From Canna indica (lineage: Eukaryota > Streptophyta > Magnoliopsida > Zingiberales > Cannaceae), in contig CP136898.1 of the NCBI GenBank assembly GCA_034359265.1, positions 43,051,501-43,115,500 of the forward strand: a stretch of 64,000 nucleotides of DNA. The letters run 5' to 3'. The position numbers and the translations under genes were made by a program. A model generated the notes under the pieces. It was not told the origin of the DNA. It saw only the letters and a program-made list of their open reading frames with translations, and did not search any database. Below, in pieces: positions 58,480-64,000 of this stretch (its first letter is position 1; every line of letters begins with the position of its first letter).

Positions 58480-60895
58480 AGACAAATATCACCTAAGAGA
58501 TCGTGTGATAAGAAAAAAATCACCTGCATGAGCGTACATAAGATTGTCAACACCTGAAGCATATGGAATGTGTCACATTTGTTCCCTTTCCAAATTATTT
58601 TTGGGACACTAGTGAAGACTGAATCTATCACCCTTCAAAATGGATGCTACACTTAGTGAATAATCCTTCATCAGAAATCTCTCTAAGACTTTATTGATAT
58701 AGGTTTCCTGAGATAGACCTAAAATACCTCGAGTCTGTCCCTATGGATCTTAATGCCAATGTCATAAGATACCTCACCCATATCCTTCATGTCCAAATTC
58801 TTAGAGAGGAATTATTTCACCTCATATAGCAACCCCTTATCATTGGTTGCAAGTAGAATATTGTCCACATATAGGATAAGGAAACAAATATTACTCCCAC
58901 TAACTAAGTGACATATGCATTGATCCATGATGTTCTCAACAAAACCGAATGAATAGATCACCTCATGGAACTTCAAGTATCATTGATGGGAGGCTTGTTT
59001 CAATCCATATATGAACTTCTTGAGCTTGCATACCAAATGCTCACCTTCACTAGAGGAGAATCCTTCTGGTTGTTTTATATAAACCTCCTCCTCTAGGTCT
59101 CCATTAAGGAATGTCATTTTCACATCCATTTGATACAATTCCAAGTCAAAATAGGCGACTAATGCCATGATGATATGAAAAGAATCTTTCTCAGATACAG
59201 GAGAACAAGTCTCTGTGTAGTCAATTCCCTTCTTCCAAGTGAATCCATTGGCCACCAGTCTAGACTTATATCATTCAATGTTGCCTAAGGAAACCTTTTT
59301 GATTTTAAAAACTCATTTACAACCAATGACCTTTCAACCTTCACGCAACTCGACAATATCCCAGATCATATTTGATGTCATTGAACTCATCTCTTCCTTT
59401 ATAGCATTGTACCCTAACTCATATTCACTACAATTCATGGCTTGTGAAAACATCTCTAGATCATTTTCGGCCCCAAGATTGTAGTCAGACTCTTGTAGAT
59501 ACACTACATAGTCACTAGGAATAGTTGACCTCCTCACCCTAGTAGATCTCCTTAATGTTGTGTCATTAAGTTCTTGAGGAGCCTGTTCCACAATTGGTTG
59601 CTCAATAGTGTCTTGCAATTGTTGAGTACGAGGATCTATTAGGTTATCATCAATATTTTGTGGATTCTCAAAAATTGACTATCTTATACCTGGATGAGGT
59701 GCATTATGAATGACAATCAATTTGTCACTTGAGTTAGGAGTTTGTTCTTCCAAATGATCTCTCTTAAAAATTAAATTTTGAACATTGATCACTCCCACTA
59801 ATCAAATCATTTTCAAGAAATTTTGTGTTTTTTGATTTCGCAAACGTAATGGTATGAGATGAACAATAGATCGAATGAAATATCCACTAATAGTCCTTGG
59901 TTCTATCTTCTTCTCTTGTGGATTGTAAATCCTTATTTCAGACAGACATCCCCATACACGCATATGTCGCAAACTCAGTTTCCAACCTTTCCATAACCCA
60001 AATGATATTTTAGAAATAGCCTTGGTTGGAACCCAGTTTAATATATACACAACCGTCTTAAGGGTTTCAGGCCACAAGGATCTAGGAAGTTTTGGAGTTG
60101 CTAAGCATGCTTCGCACCATGTCTAATGATGTTTTCTTCCTTCTTTCTGCAACACCATTATGGAGATCCCGATACGGTGTATTGGGCAACTACCCCATTC
60201 TCGTGGAGGAACTTAGCAAATGGACTAGGTGTTTGTCCATCGTTAGTGTATCTACCATAATACTCACACCTTATATCTGATCTCATGATCTTTATTCGAT
60301 TGCCGCATTGGTTCTCTACTTCTGTCTTGAAAACTTTAAAGGTATCCAATGCTTCGTTCTTATTATGAAGCAAGTAGATATACATATACCGCGAGTAATC
60401 ATCTATGAATGTGGTGAAATATTTTTGACCACACGAGTCCATGTCTGGACTACAAATATTTGTATGTATAATCTCTAATATGTCTGAACTCCTTTTAGCA
60501 CCTTTCTTTGATATATTAGTCTGCTTTCCTTATATGTAGTCTATAAATGTCTCAGAGTTAGTAAACTCCAAAGCATTAAGTACTCCTTCATTTACCAACC
60601 TTTTTATCATCTCAATGGATATATGTCCCAACCTTCGATGCCACAAAATAGAGGAGTTTTCATCTTTATCACAACTCTTAATACCCACATTTTGTTTAAC
60701 AAGCAATGCATTATAAGTGAAATTATGTTGCAACTCAATTTTAAAAAGACCATCAAATATTGTACCATTGCCAACCAAATCAGATTTATAAAAGATATAA
60801 CATAATGAATCTAAATAATTAAAGGAATATCCCAAAGGTACAAGTCTTGACACTGAAATCAAATTTCTAGAGAAACTTGTAAAAGGTCTTTTCTA
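58480..60895 (-). pseudogene. Second copia family: integrase and RT relic
   Basis: Minus strand, read from 60862: the pre-integrase domain (LWHRRLGHISIEMIKRLV), integrase core (KYFTTFIDDYSRYMYIYLL, MRSDIRCEYYG, FLHENGVVAQYTV), integrase C-terminal part (YILNWVPTKAISK, VWGCLSEIR), then RT (NGFTWKKGIDYTETCSPVSE, QMDVKMTFLNGDLEEEVYIK, KKFIYGLKQASHQ) and YVDNILLATND near 58850, where YVDD is usual. Stops and frameshifts are frequent. Domain order INT before RT marks copia. RNase H is lost below 58480. No LTRs found. It resembles the Tork/TNT1-type lineage. Confidence 0.85.
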
Positions 60896-61540
60896 AATGC
60901 AAAACATAACAAGCAAACTCTGTTTCCCGTATAGATGTTGTTCCTGCTTAAGGATTGAAGTAGTTCAGTCCGGCTCGGTGTCTCTTCTGGCCAGGTGCAA
61001 CTCCCGCGAGGGAGGGGGGGTTGCAAAAGACACTCTGAGGCTCAAGTTTGTGGGACTCCATGGTGGAGGTAATGGAAAGTGAAACTTAAGTTATTTGAGA
61101 CGTGTCGTGTCTATATTTTCTGTAGGTGGAGGTGATGCGCCCCCGACAATCTCGTGGGGATATTGCTCAAAATGTGTCAAAGTTGTTCTCGGAGATAGCA
61201 GGCTTGTGATGGTGTATCTCTCGTGATAAAGAAAGACATGAATGTCCTTGTATGGATGGGTGGAGCCTCCGGGCGGAGCCATTCGATCTGGTTTGAGTCA
61301 GGTTCTGGTGTATGACCGGGTGGAGCCCCGGGTTGAGCTGTCTAGTCTAGGCTTGATTTGGGTTGTTGACGCTACTGGTTCTAATCCAACCGTGCCCAAT
61401 AGTACTAGTCTAGTCCACAGTCCCCGAGCTCATTCGGTGTTTGGAAGACTACGTGTCAAGATCTAAGTAGAGTTAACTTCCCGCTTCGGTTTTCCTACGG
61501 CTTTTGAGGAATTTCTGGAAATATTTTTCCATGTTGTGTT
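60896..61540. other. LTR-like sequence upstream of gypsy-type element
   Basis: Contains GGCTCGGTGTCTCTTCTGGC, then GACACTCTGAGGCTCAAGTT, word patterns frequent in LTRs of Ty3/gypsy elements with a gag-like PF04195 protein. No LTR start or partner copy is in the window, so this stays tentative. ORFs here are short and uncharacteristic. Confidence 0.4.
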
Positions 61541-61548
61541 TAGTCATC

Positions 61549-62061
61549 GTAGAGGCCGAGTTAGAGCAAGCGACTATAGAGGCCGGATTGGAGCAAGCGA
61601 CCATAGAGGCTGAGATGAATCAAGTGACCGTAGAGGCCGAGTTAGAGCAGGAGACTATGGTGGCCGAGATGAATTAGATGACTGTAGAGGCCGAACTGGA
61701 GCAGTCGACCGTAGAGGCCGGGATGAATTAGGCAACCGAAGAGGCCGAGCTACAGCAGACGATCGTAGAGGCTAGGTTGGAGCAAGCGACCATAAAGGCT
61801 TGGATGACTCAAGCAACCGTAGAGGCCAAGTTAGAGTAGGAGATCGTAGAGACCGGGATGAATTAGGCAACCGTAGAGGCCCAACTAGAGTAGGTGACTG
61901 GAGAGGTTGGGTTGGAGCAAGCGACCGCAGAGGCCGAGATGAATCAAGTGTCCGTAGAGGCTGAGTTGGAGCAGGTGTCCGTAGAGGTCCGGATGAATCG
62001 GGCGATTGTAGAGGCCGAGCTGTGTTGAGTGACCACAGAGGCCGAGCTTGGCTCCTGGGTT
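61549..62061 (+). repeat. 27-bp coding-phase tandem repeat, about 19 units
   Basis: GTAGAGGCCGAGTTGGAGCA-type units of exactly 27 bp run without phase change for about 513 bp. Translated they give VEAELEQAT with variants VEAEMNQVT and IEAGLEQAT; Val/Ile/Leu/Met positions suit a coiled coil. An ATG at 61531 opens the frame (MLCLVI, then VEAELEQAT). Seven units carry stops, mostly TAG in place of the Gln codon CAG. Likely a broken structural part of the gypsy-type element around it. Confidence 0.82.
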
Positions 62062-62603
62062 GTCGTGTGGCAGCCTTATATCGACTTGGAGTGATTCAGA
62101 TTGACATATCTTTGCTGTGTTATTTTTGTGTCTTTTCGACTTCTACGCTAAGTATGGCGGCTTCGTGGTAGGATTTCTTTTCCTTCGAGGCAATTTCTGA
62201 TTAGTTCTTGCCTTTTCGGTTTAAGAGGTGATCATGGCGGAAAAAGTGCTTGCGTGTGCCTTGCTATTTTCTAGGAGGTCGCCACCCTGGCGTGTTTGAA
62301 TGGCCTAGATTTTCTCGTGGTGTGATCGTTGATCGTTCAATAAGGGGTTTACTGCTCATATGCTTATAAGGCATTTTCCTCCTTTCTATTTTCGAACTTC
62401 TGTTCATGCTTTTGGCGATTGGTTCTTTGAAGATTCTCTTCGGCAACGACTTCGTGGTTGCCTGTTCGACTATTGTTGTCTTCATTTTCTTCTTCGGTGA
62501 GTTTTCTGATGTTTTGTCTCAGTTTTCATAGGTCATGACTTAGGTCAGTAGGTTTGTACTGACTCGTCCCCGTTCTAGGGTTTCTGCAATCTTTGTTGGA
62601 CTG
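62062..62603. other. Stretch without gene before the gag-like ORF
   Basis: T-rich sequence with one minus-strand ORF of 73 codons (62264-62485) that matches nothing recognised. Probably the untranslated leader of the element whose ORF starts at 62604. Confidence 0.35.
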
Positions 62604-63164
62604 ATGGCGAATAGAAGTGTCGTCGTGAAATTAGAGTTTGGGATGCCAGGGAGGGATCCATATTCCCATTCTTGGGTTCAAAAAGATGTGCAGTTGTAGG
62701 GCTCGGTGATGACCGACCTAGATAACATTCTATCTTTGCAGGATAGTGTGTTCATTGTCCGTGAGGGCATCGAGGAGGACTACGAATGTCTTTCGTGCCT
62801 ATTGTCAAATCGAGTGTATCATCACACTGACTCGGGATTTGTCTTTATGTACTAGACTTTGTTTGACGAGCTGCGGGTTCATCTTCCTTTTACTGATTTT
62901 GAGCACAGTGTCCTGAATTTGGTGAATGTCGCTGCCACTCAATTTCACCCGAGCAGTTGGGTGTTTGTTCGATGTTCTAAAATTGTGATGGAGTGTCTCA
63001 AGATTATGTTGAGCCTCTATGTGCTCTTCTCTCTTTTCCAAACAAAAGGGGCACAAAAAGGATTGTCGGTGTCTTTCAATGCCATCCCCGGGAGGAAACT
63101 CTTTGCCTTGTACAAGAGTTTGTATAAAGGCTTCAAAACTCATTATTTTAGGGTTAGATCGTGA
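62604..63164 (+). pseudogene. Gag-like protein of putative gypsy type transposon (PF04195-like)
   Basis: ATG 62604 (MANRSVVVKLEFGMPGRDPY) opens a frame that continues in phase to 63164 with TAG stops at 62697 and 62853. The part LPFTDFEHSVLNLVNVAATQ then FHPSSWVFVRCSKIV is typical of the N-terminal domain of plant 'putative gypsy type transposon' proteins. The rest (FSLFQTKGAQKGLSVSFNAI) fits too. Family members are gag-related proteins of Ty3 elements. Assigned from memory of the family pattern, without alignment. Confidence 0.65.
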
Positions 63165-64000
63165 GAAGGTGTTTGGTCTTTCTTTCTAGAGGAGCATTTC
63201 TGCACAAAGAGGTTTCCTTTGTCTAGGAGGTCGGAGCCCCATTCCGTTCTGGATTTTGAGGATGGAAGTGTTCCCTTGGAGGACAAAGTTATGGTCGCCT
63301 TTTTATCACTGAATTGTCCTCTTTTGTCCCTGTCGCTCTGGAATACATGGGTAGGTTTGTAGTATGAGGTATTCAGTATTTCCTTTGTTCGAAAAATACT
63401 CAATTGCTTTCTTTTGGTTCATACATGGAGAATGTCTTCGATATTGAAGGCTCCAGGCGCTCGCACATGACTGGCAGAGATAAAGGGGGGTGGTTCAAGC
63501 AGTAAAAAGAAGACTCCCTTGGCAGAGAGTTTAGTGAAGTGTGTGAAGTCTCTGGCTCTGAGGTCTTCAATGCCTCCTACACCGGAGGCGGTTGGGCGAT
63601 TCATGCCTTCAGATTGTCCGACTCCCCTCGGATCTCCAATGAGATAGCGAAAGAGGGTTAGGAGTGCTTGTGTGGGTCGAAGCCCCACAAACAATTGTTC
63701 TCCCGGCGGGAGGGCGTTGCCGCCGCGCCCCCGGTGGTGATGGGAGGTCACTCGCAAACATCTCTACAACCGGTTGCACCTTATGGAGGTGGAAGGTGTG
63801 TTCGCCTTAGTGCTCAGGTGGATTTTCCCAAGGGGCCCCCTCCCCCCTGGTACCGGGCCCCCTCCCCCCTGGTGCCAGCCCCCCTCCCCCTTGAAGAGCC
63901 CCGATTGTAGGTAAACAAGTTAGAAGTACAAAACCAACAACCACTGACACAAGTCGAGACACCATCGCAGCCTCAGGGGTAGCCCCCGATTGAACGCGAA
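63165..64000 (+). pseudogene. Decayed downstream part of the gypsy-type element
   Basis: Plus-strand frames continue with fragments such as YMENVFDIEGSRRSHMTGRD near 63422 and a Pro-rich segment at 63825-63895 (CCCCCTCCCCCCTGG repeated three times). Frameshifts and stops break it. No pol domain has appeared by the window end. Confidence 0.4.

Noticed and set aside
1..64000. tRNA, rRNA or snRNA genes
   Set aside because: The tRNA-Met-like words found are short primer-binding sites next to LTRs; no full RNA gene was recognised.

Overview
This is a window of a plant nuclear genome made almost entirely of nested transposable elements. It holds chromodomain-type Ty3/gypsy (Tekay-like) elements, copia elements primed by initiator tRNA-Met, CACTA (En/Spm) DNA transposons carrying TNP2 and TNPA-type genes, a Helitron, and hAT-like and MITE-like elements. 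Together these point to a large, repeat-rich flowering plant. The only plausible host gene (30918-31223) is short, intronless and GC-rich. That would fit a monocot, but the species cannot be named from the sequence.

Layout, left to right. 1-5177: end of a broken Tekay-like gypsy pol plus its 3' LTR. 5304-7230: a 55-bp tandem repeat split by a solo copia LTR. 7320-9251: a CACTA end fragment, a truncated copia LTR and a 4 x 69-bp minisatellite. 9873-15511: a second Tekay-like LTR, interrupted by a complete coding-free LTR retrotransposon (11668-14684) with a duplicated primer-binding site. 15661-20922: a Helitron on the minus strand, split by a Tekay-like solo LTR (17787-20809). 20986-22163: two adjacent hAT-like elements and a long-TIR MITE. 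About 22230-30367: a copia LTR split by a full CACTA (22462-29339, TSD ATC) and a small CACTA (29483-30303, TSD ATT). 30918-31223: a small secreted 12-cysteine peptide gene. 31445-33106: another small CACTA (TSD CTT). 33266-38655: a CACTA with mismatched ends. 38656 to about 52060: a pol-less copia element on the minus strand, whose 3' LTR carries a full CACTA (39809-47080, TSD TTT) and whose gag is cut by a CACTA end fragment. 52062-55055: a pol-less Tekay-like gag/LTR piece. 55070-57602: the 3' part of a plus-strand copia with PPT, LTR and PBS. 58480-60895: a minus-strand copia integrase/RT relic. 60896-64000: a gypsy-type element with a 9-aa coding repeat and a gag-like ORF of the 'putative gypsy type transposon' family.

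Every transposon gene seen is broken by stops or frameshifts. Many stops are what C-to-T (or G-to-A) change would give from CAG, CAA, CGA or TGG, as expected for methylated, silenced elements. The window reads as a record of successive insertions: copia and Tekay-like LTRs landed first and CACTA elements later entered the copia LTRs. All boundaries, TSDs and motifs were read by eye; no alignment or database search was run.
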